In this document: in pieces, positions 21,232 through 36,064 of the stretch
Numbering within the stretch: position 1 is the first letter of the stretch
Layout of the letters: each line of letters begins with the position of its first letter
DNA from: Cotesia glomerata
Taxonomy: Eukaryota > Arthropoda > Insecta > Hymenoptera > Braconidae
DNA: 64,000 bases
Direction: 5' to 3'
Assembly (NCBI RefSeq): GCF_020080835.1
Contig: NC_058165.1
Coordinates: 14,381,961-14,445,960, forward strand
Made by a program: the position numbers and the translations under genes
The notes under the pieces: generated by a model
What the model was told of the DNA's origin: nothing
The model's input: only the letters and a program-made list of their open reading frames with translations
Databases searched by the model: none

Positions 21232-23439
21232 TGTAACAGGCCGCTTTTAGCGCCACCTGTTAAGACGTTTGTTTATTATTTATTTTCTTTTTATGATAAT
21301 TTTATTTTGAATTTAAATTTTAAAAGAAAATTTAAATTGGGCTCTTAAATTTATTTAATGTCCGTTTATTGAATTCGCCGCGACCGAGTCGCCCTCGCGT
21401 GGGAAAAAATTTGACCGAAGCTCGATTGCGCTCGAAACAAAATTTATTGCGAATAGGAATTTAATTTAGCGAATAAGTTAGTTAAGTATTGTATTATTGA
21501 GAATGGTACTACCGGCCACAAACCCGCGAAGAGAGACCAACGAGGATCAACGACGTGGATCATCTGCAAGATTATCAACGACGGGCGGATGTCTGTCTCG
21601 GGAACGAGCAACTGTTCCAGCCAATATATCACTCAATAAACGTCGATATTGGTAAATTGGACTTGCGGCGCCATCTCTGGAGTTCAAAGCTAACGACGGA
21701 CCCAGAAAGGGGGAAGAGACGAGGAATGCGACATGTGCTAATTTTTCCTTCTTCCACATTTTCCACTTGCCACGTGCGGATGTAATTTCGATTCGGAGGA
21801 TTTTTGTTGGTTATTTTTTTTTAATATTGTCTGATTTTGAGATTTATTAGAAAGACTCTCGTGAAATTTCTCGCGTTTGAAATCTGATGATTTCAGTTAA
21901 TTAGCCACGACGTGGTGTGCTGCATGTATTGATTATTGTGTTTAGCTGCGAATTTGTTTGCCAAAAATTTATTACGGCATTACGACGATAATTGGCTGTC
22001 GCCAATTATTTATTTAATAGAAGCGATCTATTACGACGTTTTTTTTGTTGGGTGATCGCTGGTTGACGTGTGCAAGTGACGAACAAAATCACCACGTATC
22101 CTCGCCGAGGAGGTTCATTGTCCGATATAGTTCGACGTGGAAGCCGAGGACGACCTGGTGTGGCCAATCAACGGACGGGATTAAGCGACGTCTTCGACCA
22201 GGGTGAGTGCCACGGGTTTCGTAAATAAATAGCTCGTGGGATTTATATTCATCAAGTAATATTTTTTTTTTTTTTTTTTTCATTAAATTTGTCGATGAGG
22301 AATTTCAAGGTTGTGTTGACTCAGCCAGTAACCGAGTAATCCCACGAGGTATTTCGGTACCGCCATTGTTGTTATTTTTTTTGTGTACTGATGTATGAAA
22401 GTTACAATTAATACTGTTATTATCATTTTTTTTTGTAATTTCGACGTTTACTCCCGGGATAATCGACGAGGTCGATTATCCATTGATCGAGCTTCGGATT
22501 CGTGCTGAATAATTAATTTAACTGTTATTTAACTGCGGTGAATGAATTTTTGTTTATTATTATTAGTACCAAAAATTCGGCGAAATTTTAGAAAGTAAAA
22601 TTTAAAATTAATTATGATGAATTAGTTATTTGACTGCTATAAATTTGAATCGAGTGAATTTTATGAATCTTTTTGTGTTAATTTACTGAACGTAACTGAA
22701 TTGAGCGACAATTTATGAACAAGTAATTTTTTTTGGGTTAGTTAATAACAACTGACTTGAGCGACGATTTATATTTAACTATTTCAATTAATTGTTATTA
22801 ATTGAATTTCAAGGACGTTATTTTATTATTATTATTAGTATTATTTAATTAAGGGATTTCAATTAAATTAAGCGAAGATTCAATTTTTTTGGTTATTTAG
22901 TTAATCAATTGCGATTGAGTGAATTGCGGGGAGCTTTATTTTGTTGCTGTCGTTAACTGACTAAATTAACTGAGTGAGCGACGACAAAATTATTTTTTTG
23001 AGATTGTTTGAGTGAAATTTGCCGGAGTATTGTGTTTTTGAAACCGTTGAAGTTTGCTTTCGGCGAAAACTGCGTATCGACGGCGTATCGACGAGATCGT
23101 CGACGATTATTATTATTTTTTTTTTTTTCGCGTTTAATTCTTGTATTTTGTTAATTTTGAACAACTATTTGAATTTATTGTCAATAAATTGATAATTTAT
23201 TTTTTTTAATTAATTGCGAATTAATGCAAATCGCCGGAATACTTTCCTCGTTCCTCTATAATTAAGTCGTACCCTTGAGGCCCGCCACCCGACGAAAGGA
23301 GTCCCGAACCGGAGTAGCCGGACATCGACGTGATTGGAGCAAGGCTCCTGGCGCCCAACAACAGGTAAAGCAGGTAGGCCAGATTATTTATTTCGGGCTT
23401 CGTTCTCGCTAACGCACGAGTACGAAAATACCCGTTATA
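21232..23439. mobile_element. Solo LTR (2.2 kb) in an (AT)n tract
   Basis: Starts TGTAACAGGCCGC and ends TACCCGTTATA, closely like the TGTAACAGGG...CCCGTTACA ends of the LTR at 15690. It is flanked by ATAT on both sides (21228-21231, 23440-23443), consistent with a 4 bp gypsy-type duplication, although the (AT)n setting makes this weak. There is no internal coding region. The final base change (TTACA to TTATA) suggests an older copy. An alternative is a non-autonomous LTR element, but no terminal direct repeat was found. Confidence 0.6.

Positions 23440-23520
<81 letters not shown>
23440..23520. repeat. (TA)n microsatellite between solo LTR and BEL element
   Basis: About 80 bp of TA repeats. 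The solo LTR ends on its left side and the BEL 5' LTR begins on its right side. The matching tract on the far side of the BEL element is 31362-31454. Confidence 0.95.
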
Positions 23521-23524
<4 letters not shown>

Positions 23525-24502
23525 TAACCGATAAAAAAGACATTTAATAAAAATTTATAAGAGGAGTTGCGCCTTCGGGCTTGATCGCTCCAACTCGTGA
23601 AAAATCGTGTCACACCATGGCTGTCGCTCATGCGCGCCTTGGTTAGCAGGAGAGAAGCCAGCTCACGTGGTCGGCGATAAGCAGTTGTGCTTGGACGCTT
23701 GTACTAGTACGACTACTCTGTGTCAATCGTTTTCTGATTTATCACTTGTACTACGCATTTACTTGAACACTTAAAATATTCATTAAAATACTATTAATTT
23801 CATTAACTTCAATTACCAATTAAATTCTCAAATCATTAAAAAGCATTAGTAACTGTTCAGTGAATTAAATTAATTAAAATTAATAAGTGACGCCACGCGG
23901 TCATTACGCGCCATTTTAACAAAGGATTGCATCAGCCACGCGGCTTTAGTCAATCCATAGTTAACACGCAATAGTTGTAATAAATTATATTAAATTTATT
24001 GCTAAATATTTAATCATCATTCTATCAAATCAAATTTTATCAACTATTCGATTCTGATATCGAATTATCTAATTAGTTCCTACACTAATAATTCTAATCA
24101 ATCAATCAGTCTCTGCACTGATATTTTACGTCAATTAATTAGTATTTCACTATTAATTGACTCTAGTTAGCTTAAAAGCTAGCGTCAATTCATTAATTCT
24201 GAATTAATACCATTTGCTTTTCTAAAGCGGTTGAGCTCACCTCGTTTGTGTTGTTTGCGACGGCAATTTACACATATTTTTTTATTCGCACTACACGCTT
24301 TGCGTTCTTACTTGTACATTTTTTCATTCGAGGAGGTTTTTTCTCAGTCCAACTGAGTTTTCCTCCTCTGGGGATAAATAAATCTACATTTTATTCCCCA
24401 ACAAATCGACGTATATTTTATTTAATATCCTAATCCCAAATTAATCATAATTTTTAAAACAATTACGGAAACTATCCTAAGTGGATAGTTTTCGACAAAA
24501 CA
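23521..24502 (+). repeat. BEL/Pao 5' LTR
   Basis: 982 bp, TG...CA. The only difference from the 3' LTR that I noticed is at base 14 (GATAAAAAAG versus GATAGAAAAG). It drives transcription in intact elements; no TATA position was assigned. Confidence 0.95.
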
Positions 24503-24504
24503 TT

Positions 24505-24522
24505 TGGTGCCTCCTGTGAGGT
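24505..24522 (+). promoter_or_regulatory. Probable primer-binding site
   Basis: TGGTGCCTCCTGTGAGG starts 2 bp after the 5' LTR and begins with the TGG expected to pair with the CCA end of a tRNA. The tRNA species was not identified. Confidence 0.6.
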
Positions 24523-25121
24523 CTGAAGTGCACACGAACCCTGATTTGTGAAGACGAGCAAGACGATCCAAGGATCCAATCACTATACCACCCAGCTGCT
24601 GCCAGCATCGTTGGACTTCAATACATATGAGATAAGTTTTTGAATTATTAAAATTTATATAATACTAACTATTATATTATTTTATCACTTGATAATATAT
24701 TCAACTTATTCATTTGTAATTTTAATTAATTGTTTAAGTTTGACTGACGGATTGGTTTTCACTAGGCAATCAATTTATCTATCGAATAGTGCAATTGGTT
24801 ATCATTTAAATATTTACGTACGTTATTATTCTTATTATTTACGTATAATTTAATTTGATTAATTATTCAATAATTGACAATTAATCGGTCATTGTATGGT
24901 GACTAATTATTGTTCGACAGAATAATTAATTATTAATTAATCTCTATCTTCATTATTAATTCTCAAATTATTTATTATTAATTATAATTAAGTGTTTAAG
25001 TCGTTTCTTAGATAAATTGATCACCACAAGTAATCTATTTATTATAGAAATAAGACAATTAATTATCAATTAATATTTATCACGATTATTATTACTGCTA
25101 TTTTTATAAATTTATCACAAA

Positions 25122-28100
25122 ATGGATAACCTAAGGGTTCCTTTAGAACAAAAACGCGTAATGATAGCTTCGAAAATTACTAAACTTCAGGATGAACTAA
25201 CAGCTGAAGGTGTTAAAACTAAGTCCATTAACTATCGCTTTACAAAAGTAAAAGAATCATTTGAACAATATGAAAGACTTATTGAGAAACTCGAATTAAC
25301 TACACCAGAGGATAATGAAATAAATCTCGCGGAAGACGTTCAAACATTATTTTATGATCTTATGGATCAATTTGAAAAGTTAACTCAATTGAATAGAACT
25401 AACCATAATAATTCACATAATGTTAACACTAGTACGAATAATACTACAGCGGGAAATACTACCTTTATTGAGACTCAATGACTTGCTAAACTCCCTACTA
25501 CTGATTTACCTAAATTCGATGGTAATTTTGAAAATTGGCTTTCTTTCAAAAACACATTTAAACACTTATTGATACACGTACTGATCTTGATGATCTAAAC
25601 AAATTTTTATACCTCCGCGGATGTTTAACTGGCTCAGCAGCTAACAAGCTAGCGCTTTTTGATGCGAGTGCAGAAAATTATACTAAAGCTTGGGATTTTT
25701 TAACTAAAACATATCAGAAGAAAAGAGCATTAATTTTTAAACATTATGACTCGATACTTAATCTCAATACAATTTCAATCCCAACAACAGATAATTTAAA
25801 CAAGTTGATAGATGATGCTCGGCAACATATAAATAATTTACAGTCACTTCAAATTAATATTACCGAATCCTTACTTGTACGAATATTAGAAAATAAATTA
25901 ACATCAGAAATTAAAAACAAATGGCAAGAAACGTTCACTGACAACGACACTCTTCCAACATTCGAATCATTTTGTGAATTTGTCTCAAACTTTGCCTTCA
26001 GACTTAGTACACACAAACCCGATAAACATCGCGATTCCGATCATTCCTTCAAACGAAGACGTAATGAACACTCGAATAATAATTTGAAGAAACAAAAAAC
26101 TGACACGCCAGTTCGAGCTTTAGTGACAACCGCCTCTTCTGCCTGCCCATGTTGCAAACACTTACATCCTCTCTATAAATGTTACACATTCAATGCATTA
26201 ACTGTAGGAGAACGCATAAAATTTGTAAAATCTAATAAACTCTGTAATAATTGTCTTCGCGTACACAAAGGAACTTGCACTTCCAGCAGATGTCGAATCT
26301 GTAAGAAATTCCATCACACCATATTGCACATTAAGCAAAATGTAACTCAACAACCGACTAATCCAAATACTTCCAAGAACAACTCCGTAAAATTCGAGTC
26401 ACCTTCTACTGTAACAACTGATAAGGAATCTACATCTTGACTAGTAGCACACAATTATACAACAATTCTCAGAACACCGCGTTTCCAATTGATGATGAGC
26501 GCACTCATTCAGTTGCGTGATTCAACAGGTGAATTCATACAAGCTCGCGCTTTACTTGACACTTGTGCAACAGCTAATTTCATTACTGAAAATTTGACTA
26601 ATAAATTAAAACTTCCTATGCAAAATTGTTCTATTCCAATCGGGGCTGTTAATGGAATGCAAACCCTTTCAAAACATGTCGTTCAAATAAATTGTAAATC
26701 TTTAAACGATAAATTTCAAAGAACATTGTCATTTTTAACCGTTGATGAAATTGCAGAATTAAGTCCGAATGAAATATTTCCACGTAATAAAATATGCATA
26801 CCTAAAAACATAATACTCGCTGATCCACAATTTCACATACCAAGACCTGTAGATGTCCTTATCGGTTCAGGTACCACACTTTCTCTTCTATCTGTCGGAC
26901 AGATTAATTGCTCACAAAATGATTGTGATTTAATACTACAAAAAACGTAACTGGGATGGGTCGTAGCGGGGGGAGTCAATAACGATGAAAATGTATTTCC
27001 TGTAACTTGTCAATTAACTGATCTATCGAGTCAATTAACTAAATTTTGGAATATTGAAGACGTAGGTTCTAATGATTCTCGATCCTTTGATGATTCTACG
27101 TGTGAGACTTATTATCAAAATACCACTACTCGCGATACAGACGGTAGATATGTAGTAAAATTACCCTTTCGCGTAGACGATGTCGATTTCGGGAATTCTA
27201 AACAACTAGCTTATAAAAGATTTCTATCTTTACAGAGGAGATTAAATTCAGATTCCTCATTAAAATCTGAATACACTAAAGTCATGAACGAATACATCGA
27301 TCTTGGCCATATGGTACACGTACCGGATGATAGTGGACCTGGGTATTATATGCCCCATCATCCGATAATTAAAACATCTAGTACTACCACCAAAGTACGC
27401 GTTGTATTTGATGCTTCAGCTAAAGCCGATAAAGGTATCTCATTGAATGAAGTTCTACTAACTGGGCCTACTATACAGGACAATCTCTTCACTATTCTTT
27501 TGCGTTTTCGCACCTTTGTTTATGCTATGACTTCTGACATCGCTCAAATGTATTGACAAATCTGTATACATCCGGATCATCACAAATTTCAACGAATTCT
27601 TTACTATCATAATAACAATATTAGCACCTTCGAACTTAAACGAGTTACGTTCGGGGTTTCTGCAGCCCCATTTTTAGCTATACGCACCGTAAATCAACTT
27701 GCTCATGACGAATCTCATGATTTTCCTGTAGCTTCAAAAATATTAAAACGAGATCTTTATGTCGATAATTTATTAACTGGATCTAATTCTTTGACCGAAA
27801 TTTTAAAATTGCGTGATGAAATCATTCAACTGGTGCAAAAGGGTGGATTTGAACTCAGACAATGGGCTTCAAATCATCGACACGCACTGGATAATTTCGA
27901 TCAAAAAACTTTAGATTGAGATTGTGCTATCAATGATGATCCGATTTCTAAAACTTTAGGCATTGCATGGAATTCTCTAATGGACGAATTTATTTACACA
28001 TTTAAACCAATTGATTCATCGCGAAAAATAACTAAGCGAACTATCTTATCTGATATTGCAAAAATTTTCGACCCTATCGGAATTCTGGGTCCTATAGTAT

Positions 28101-30286
28101 TAGCTGCAAAAACTATCATTCAAGAATGTTGGAAATTAAAGGTCCACTGGGACGAAGCGGTCCCACAAGAGTTACATTTACACTGGTGTAAATTTGCTGA
28201 ACAATTACCTCTGATTAAAGATTTTTCCATTGAGCGTAATATTTTACTTCCTAATCCGACTGACATACAATTGCACGGATTTTGTGATGCTAGTAAAGTG
28301 GGCTATGGTGCTTGTATTTATATAAGATCAGTAAATGAACGCGGAGACGTACTCGTAAAATTAGTTTGTTCTAAATCTCGAGTTGCTCCCATCAAAGATG
28401 TTACAATTCCAAAATTAGAATTATGCGGAGCATTATTACTTGCTAAATTATATAAAGACACAATTCCCTCCTTTGACTTTGATATTTCTAAAGTTACGTT
28501 TTGGTCTGATTCAACTATTGTACTTCAATGGCTCAAACGGTCTCCTAACTCTCTAAAGGTCTTTGAAGCAAATCGCGTAACAAAAATTCAAACTCTTTGC
28601 AGTAAAGTCGAATGGCGACATGTTAGAACTAAAGACAATCCGGCAGATTGTTTATCTAGAGGTCAACTTCCTTCTGAATTCTTAAATAACAAAATGTGGT
28701 TAGAAGGTCCCACGTGGCTCTCACAGGACCCTCTTAATTGGCCTAACTTGAAGCCTGCTGTTCCTTCCGAACTTCCGGGTACTCGAAAAATTACCTGTTT
28801 ATTAGCGACTACTGAGAATTTGTTTAAACGATTTTCATCATATTCTAAACTTATAAATTCCTTTTCTTATTGTTTACGAATGTTAAAAAATAATTTATTC
28901 AAATACAAATCGTTAAGCGTAGAAGAAAAATTATTAACTGAAACAAAAATCTTGACTCTGATTCAAAACGAACAATATCATTATGAAATCAAACAAATTA
29001 AGGAAACCGGAGAGACTAAGAACTTACGATTGCGATGTCTCAATCCATTTATTGATTCAAACGAATTACTAAGAGTAGGAGGTCGTTTGAAACATGCTCC
29101 TATATCTTTTTCAAAGAAACATCCTATTTTATTACCTTCACGTCATTATGTTACTGATTTAATTATTAGAGAAACACATGAAAAATTATACTATTCAGGT
29201 ATACAGAGTACACTTTCAAATCTTAGACACAAATTTTGGCTGCTAGACGGTAAAAACCAGATTCGTAAAATTGTAAAAAATTATGTCACATGCATTCGAC
29301 ATCAGCCTGTAGTACTGCAAGGTAAAATGGCTAATTTACCTAGCTCTCGAGTCACCGAATCAGCGGCATTCTCCCACGTAGGTGTAGACTACTTTGGACC
29401 GCTCTTTATTAAAGAACGTAAATTCAGAAACAGAACAAAAATTAAAGTCTATGGATGCGTCTTTGTTTGCATGGCTACTAAAGCTGTACATTTAGAAATT
29501 GCTAGCGATTTAATAACAGAAGGTTTTCTCGGGGCATTTGGTCGATTCATTGGTCGACGAGGAGTTCCAACTCACGTCTATTCGGACAATGGTACTAATT
29601 TTGTAGGCGCAAATAATCAAGTGAGAGAATTGTATATGTTATTTAATTCAAAATCCCATCAAAATTCCGTTAACGAATATGCTATACGCAAAAACATTAT
29701 CTGGACGTTCAATCCTCCACTATCTCCTCATTTTGGTGGCATTTGGGAAGCAGCTGTAAAATCTTTCAAACACCACTTTAAACGAGTGGTAAAGGACCAA
29801 CTTCTCACTTTCGACGAATTGAATTCTCTAACTATTCAAATAGAATCTATACTAAATTCTCGTCCTCTCTGTTCTCTATCTAGTGATCCTAATGATCCTA
29901 TTGCCTTAACGCCTGCTCATATTTTAATAGGACGTCCTCTCACAATGCTGCCTGACAATGATTTTTCTGATGTTCCAGATAATAGACTCAATGTTTGGCA
30001 ATTCATTGTCAAGGCTAGATAAGACTTTTGGAGACGTTGGTATTTGGAATACCTCCATGAACTTCAAATTCGGCAAAAATGGCAATCTTCTCAAAGAGAA
30101 ATTTCAATCAATCAAATCGTCTTATTGATGGACAAAAACCAACCATGTATGCGGTGGCAGCTGGGAGTGGTGGTCGACATTCATCCAGGAGATGATGATG
30201 TGACAAGAGTAGCTTCAATCCGAACGGCTCAAGGGATATACAAACGAAATATCACTCTATTATGTCCTTTACCAATCAATTCTTGA
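25122..30286 (+). pseudogene. BEL/Pao gag-pol polyprotein, six stops and one frameshift
   Basis: ATG at 25122. Gag: helical region, LPKFDGNFENW (DUF1759 type), then Cys/His knuckles (CPCCKHLHPLYKC, CNNCLRVHKGTC, CRICKKFHHTILH). Protease: ALLDTCATANFI. RT: VRVVFDASAK, MTSDIAQMY, and LYVDN where YVDD is expected, so the second catalytic Asp is Asn. RNase H: GFCDASKVGYG, PKLELCGAL, WSDSTIVL. Integrase: HEKLYYSGIQSTLSNLRH; core GVDYFGP, YSDNGTNF and HFGGIWEAAVKS with D, D and E present. Stops: TGA 25479, TGA 26438, TAA 26948, TGA 27554, TGA 27917, TAA 30020. A 1-base deletion near 25555 sits in an A run. After it, one frame runs to 30286. At least four stops read as C-to-T changes (CGA or CAA codons). 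Confidence 0.93.
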
Positions 30287-30364
30287 ATTTTATAAAATCA
30301 AAACATTGTAATCATGTGATGTAACTAATTGTAAACACTATTCATAACATCTTGCTCAGCCTTC

Positions 30365-30379
30365 GCAACGGGGGGAGTA
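30365..30379 (+). promoter_or_regulatory. Polypurine tract
   Basis: GCAACGGGGGGAGTA lies directly before the 3' LTR and would prime plus-strand DNA synthesis. Confidence 0.75.
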
Positions 30380-31658
<1,279 letters not shown>

Positions 31659-32600
31659 CAGAGTAAACTCTATATAATGTCACTGAAGGGACCGTGAATA
31701 TTATGACGTTATAGAGAGTTAACGTTAAATAGAGAGAAGAAAAATTAGAGCTAGGAAAAAAACAATTTACTTTAGACTATATTTTTATTTTAGTTATGTG
31801 CATAAAAAGCAATTTTATTTATTTAACTATTTATTATCAACGCTATTGCGTATAGTCTGTTATTTTTGTCTGACGTCTTTTGCGCTGTCGGTGAAACCAT
31901 GATAGTATAACTTGATCCAAATCTTCGTACTCAAGTTTTTTTAATTTTTTTGGAAGATTTCCCCTCGTCCTCTGCTTGGAGAATTTTTTCTTTATTTTTT
32001 CATATTGTGGAGACAGTAGAGTGACAAAATCCAAAGCGTCTGCCAACATCACTTATCTTCTCTCCAGTTTCTATTGCACGTATCATTAAAACTTTTTCGT
32101 CAATGCACAGTGATTTTCTTTTATTAGCCATGTTTACAGTTTGAAAGCTTGTGAACAACTAAGAATATGATAATGATAAGGTATATATAATCCATGACCT
32201 ACTTATGAGCCATGGTCAACAACAGTCTACACGTGCATAAGCTATTCCAATTTGTAAACAAAAGAAAGAATTTCTTAGAAAGTTCGGTATCCATGATGCC
32301 ACTTAATTGTTGTCGTTATTGAGAGTGAGTGTAATGCTATATAATAATTTTTTCTCGCATATTCTATAAACTCACATTGAGATTATCCTCTCCACATTCC
32401 TTTCTCAATCCTTTCCTACCAATATCCTGTTACGTGAATGTGGAACGCTTCACGTAATAATTACTGTAACTCCTATTCTTTCCCGCTTCACAGCATTATT
32501 TATATTTGTATAGTGTATCATTGTATGAAAGACAAGCTAAACCAACCAAAGACAAGTGATTTCGACGCTTTAAGGAGTTTGTCGTTATATAGAGTAACGT
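31659..32600 (-). mobile_element. pogo/Tigger-like element remnant
   Basis: The ends CAGAGTAAACTCTATATAATG (31659) and, inverted, CGTTACTCTATATAACGAC (32599) form imperfect terminal inverted repeats of the pogo type. Inner repeats (GACGTTATAGAGAGTTAACG) lie at 31703. Only the N-terminal DNA-binding part of the transposase remains, and it would be non-autonomous. TA flanks the left end; the right flank has diverged. Confidence 0.65.
31850..32131 (-). pseudogene. pogo-like transposase, N-terminal DNA-binding domain
   Basis: From ATG at 32131 it encodes a psq/CENP-B-type helix-turn-helix (NKRKSLCIDEKVLMIRAIE, ISDVGRRFGFCHSTVSTI), a stop near 32000, then in another frame KKLKKLEYEDLDQVILSWF, the CENP-B second helix-turn-helix signature. 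The DDE catalytic domain is absent. At about 95 codons against some 500 in intact pogo transposases, it is a truncated pseudogene. Confidence 0.75.
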
Positions 32601-32786
32601 TTTAATTAATTTTAAGTTATTTAAATGAATTTTACATTAAAAAAAAAATGAATATTAAATCGATCATTCATTTTTAGTACGAAAATTAATATCATATTAT
32701 AACTAATTTATTCTTGATTATGATAATTAATTTTAAACTATAAATAATCAATTATGTGTAAGAAAAATTAATTTTATATTATTGAA

Positions 32787-32787
32787 A

Positions 32788-32840
<53 letters not shown>
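32787..32840. repeat. (TG)n microsatellite, 3' flank of copy D
   Basis: About 26 TG units preceded by GTGCG. Copy D's 3' end begins at the following T-rich stretch. Confidence 0.95.
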
Positions 32841-32843
<3 letters not shown>

Positions 32844-33086
32844 CTTCCCTTTTAGGGGGGGGAATCCTTTTTACGGATTCTAGGCATAGTTGTTTGGCCT
32901 GGATATGTGGCGACTCGACGCAGCGTCATACTAAAACTCGACGCTAACGCCCCTACCCACTAAACCCTAAACCCCTTTCTCTTCTATCCTCTGATCCCCC
33001 ATGGTACCGCCGTAAGGCATTTCTTCGCGGGGGGAGGAATTAGCTGCCGCTCTTCCTTCTGGTGGCTAAGATGTTATTTCTTCCTT

Positions 33087-36064
33087 CTAGATTCTGTCTT
33101 TTGCTCTTTTTCTCTCGATGGAACGCAGCTCTGTAAGCACTTCTGTGGCAAAAGTGTTCGTTGCATTCCAGGCAGCTTCTGAAGACAGCATTGCTTCTAC
33201 GACTGACTCTGGTTGACTTCTCCTCTTCAAGATCCTCTCCAGCTCCTCACGTTGTGGATTAAAACGCGAGCACTCGAAAAAACGTGCTCCGCATCTTCAG
33301 TGACTCCAGGGCAGGACGGGCACTCCGGAGAATCGTCATGCCTAAAGCGGTGAAGATAAGCCCGAAAACAGCCATGTCCTGACAACATCTGCGTTAGGTA
33401 GTAGTTGACCTCTCCGTGTTTCCGGTTCAGCCAAATGTCGATCTTTGGTATGAGACGATGCGTCCATCTACCCTTCTCTGCGGCATCCCACTGAGATTGC
33501 CATCGTGCGATGCTGTGCTGTCTTTGTTCCGTTCTGAGTTCTTCTGCGCTCAGTGTTGTTGACCTCTTTCGTTGGTAAAGGTTCCTTCTTTCTTCAGCTA
33601 GGACTCTGAGAGGTAGAGTTCCAGAAATTACGCACACTGCTTCCTCAGATATTGTGCGGAAGGCGCAAGCTACTCTTAGGGCACTCAGGCGATATACTGG
33701 TCCAGCCTTTCTCCATGCTTCTTGTAATTCTAGCGCATCGGCCCAAATGGATATTCCGTACGTAAGCACTGATGTGACTACAGTTGCCAACAATAGTCTC
33801 CTGCTCTGCTTTGGGCCTCCGACGTTAGGCATCAATCGTGCGAGGCTTGCCCTTACTACTGACGCTTTGGCACTGACGTGTTCCACTTGCTGTTTAAAGT
33901 TGAGACGGGCATCAAGCATCACTCCCAAATATCGGATATAAGGTTGTGATGTGATTTCTTGTTCGCCGACTCTAAGATTGATGGTCTCTAACACTTTCCT
34001 GCTGGTAATAAGCACTGCCTCAGTCTTATGTTTCGCCAGTTGAAGATTCATTGTGTCCATCCACTGGTTTACTTGCTGGAATGCTAGATCAAACATGTGG
34101 TGAATCTCGTCCAGGTGTTTAGCGACAATCACTACGGCCACGTCGTCCGCATACGCTACAAGTTTAATATTTCTTGGGATCTTTAGCCTTAGAAGCCCGT
34201 CATACATGATATTCCACAGCAGTGGGCCAAGAACAGAGCCCTGCGGAACACCTCCGGTGATTTCGTACTCTTTCGGACCGTCCTTTGTGTCATATCTGAG
34301 GACTCTATCCGTGAAGTAGCTAGCTACTATTTTACTTAGGTATCCTGGCACGTTCTTCTCTTTGAAGAGCTTGCATAATGCAGTCCCAGTTAGCAGAGTT
34401 GAAGGCGTTTTTGATGTCTAACGTCGCCACCAGGCAGTACTTCTTCGTACCACCCTTCCATCTGGTTCCTGCAATTGCCTCCTGGGCCGTAGTAACAACC
34501 AGATTGATCGCGTCCAGGGTTGATCGTCCTTTTCGGAATCCATACTGGTTGTTTGCCAGGAGTGGATCTGCAACTGCTTCTATTCTTTGATGAATTATGC
34601 GTTCGAATATCTTACCGGCTGTATCCAGCATACAAAGTGGACGGTAAGATGACGGCTCTTCTGGTGGCTTTTTCCTTTAGGGAGTAGAACCAGTCGTTGT
34701 TGTTTCCATTTCCGAGGAAATGTCCCTTCCTTGAGGCACGTATTGTAAACTTTCAAGAATAACGTTGGTGCTGCCTTTATGGCTGTTTTCAAGGCAATAT
34801 TAGGGATTCCGTCTAGTCCCGGCGCTTTGTTATTCCCTACGCGGTTACAAGCCTCCATTAGTTCTTCTTCCGTGACAGATGGAATGTCTTCAGGGTTTAG
34901 CTGCCTTAACTGGCCGGTGAATACCGGTTGTTGAGGAAACAGCACAGTAACAATCCTCTCTAGAAGCCGCGGACACGTAGGCGACGGCATTGGCTGGTAT
35001 TTCAGGTGGGCCGTGACCACCTTGTACGGTTTGCCCCATGGGTCCTTCTCCACTTCTTCGACGAGTTCTTTCCAACAGCGTCTTTTATTATCCTTGATGG
35101 CTTTGTTTAGTTCCCGACGGGCCTTTTATACTCTGCCACCAGTTCTGCAAGGTTAGGTCGACGGAAGCCACGCTGTGATATTCTTCTTTTCCTGAGGCAT
35201 TCTTTACGAAGAGCGCTGATGTGATCGTTCCACCAGTGCACCGCGGGTCTTCTATTTATGCCTCGTTTTCGTGGCATACTGGCGTCACAAGCTTCGGTCA
35301 CTCTTTTCATAAGTTCTTTAGTCTGATCTTCTGCGCATCCAGCGGTGATCGGGCCATTATCCAAAGCAGTCGTCAGTGTACCCACGTCGAAAGATTGTAC
35401 TCTCCACCGAATGTGGTTAGGTAACCTACTAGTTCCTCTAGTATCCTGGTCATTTGATATCTCCCAGAGAATCGCGTTGTGGTCACTGGCAGTGTAGATA
35501 TCCAGCACCTTCCAGTTGAGGTTACCTCTCGCGAGGCTGCTACTGACGAACGTGAGGTCTACGATGGAACTTTGCGTCTCCTTTGGTGTAGGTTGGTGTG
35601 TCACCACTGTTGAGTAAGACTACGTCTAATGCAGTAAAAGCCTCAAGTAACGCTTTACCTCGTGCGTTAGTTAGCTTGCTACCCCAGTCTGCTGCCCAGG
35701 AGTTAAAGTCGCCGGCTATCGCGACTGGATGATGCTGCTTCGCGTCCTCTGTCAGTCGATCCAGAAAGTTAGTGAAGTCAACAATAGAGAGGCTAGGTGG
35801 TGCGTAGCAGCTATAGAAGCGAACGCCATCTACTGATACTGCTACAAAGCCGGCATTGCAATTATTAACTACGCTCTGGAATGGGAGCTTGCCACAGGAC
35901 CAAATGACGGCCCTAGTGGTCGTGTCCGTTTCCTATAATTTGCCTTTAAGGCATTTATATGGCTCAGCTATTAGTACAAGGTCAGGCCCTAGTTCACGCA
36001 CTGTCTGCAGAAGCAAGTCATGTGCAGCCTCACAATGATTAATGTTTAGCTGTAATATTTTCAT
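33087..36064 (-). pseudogene. LINE ORF2 (EN-RT-CCHC), copy D, many frameshifts
   Basis: The ATG at 36064 overlaps the ORF1 TGA (ATGA). EN: MKILQLNINHCEAAHD, LVLIAEPY, a stop near 35940, AGDFNSWAADWGS, a frameshift near 35578, SSIVDLTFVSSS and TASDHNAILWEI. Linker: CDASMPRKR, RPAVHWWND, then a shift near 35130 (VAEYKR, where VAEYKKA is expected). RT: APGLDGIPN, a shift near 34675 (LLPKGK, then SHQK), FRKGRSTLDAI and TLDIKNAFNSANW, a small indel near 34350, GGVPQGSVLGPLLWN, catalytic YADD (about 34143), then a shift near 33280 just inside the CCHC. Most lesions are single-base losses in or near homopolymers. Confidence 0.9.

Noticed and set aside
24248..24433. A 61-codon open frame in both BEL LTRs
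   Set aside because: Duplicated only because the LTRs are duplicated; no domain and no start context.
33087..36064. Treating the many frameshifts of copy D as programmed frameshifting
   Set aside because: They occur at different places in each copy and mostly look like single-base losses in homopolymers, so decay or sequencing error is the simpler reading.
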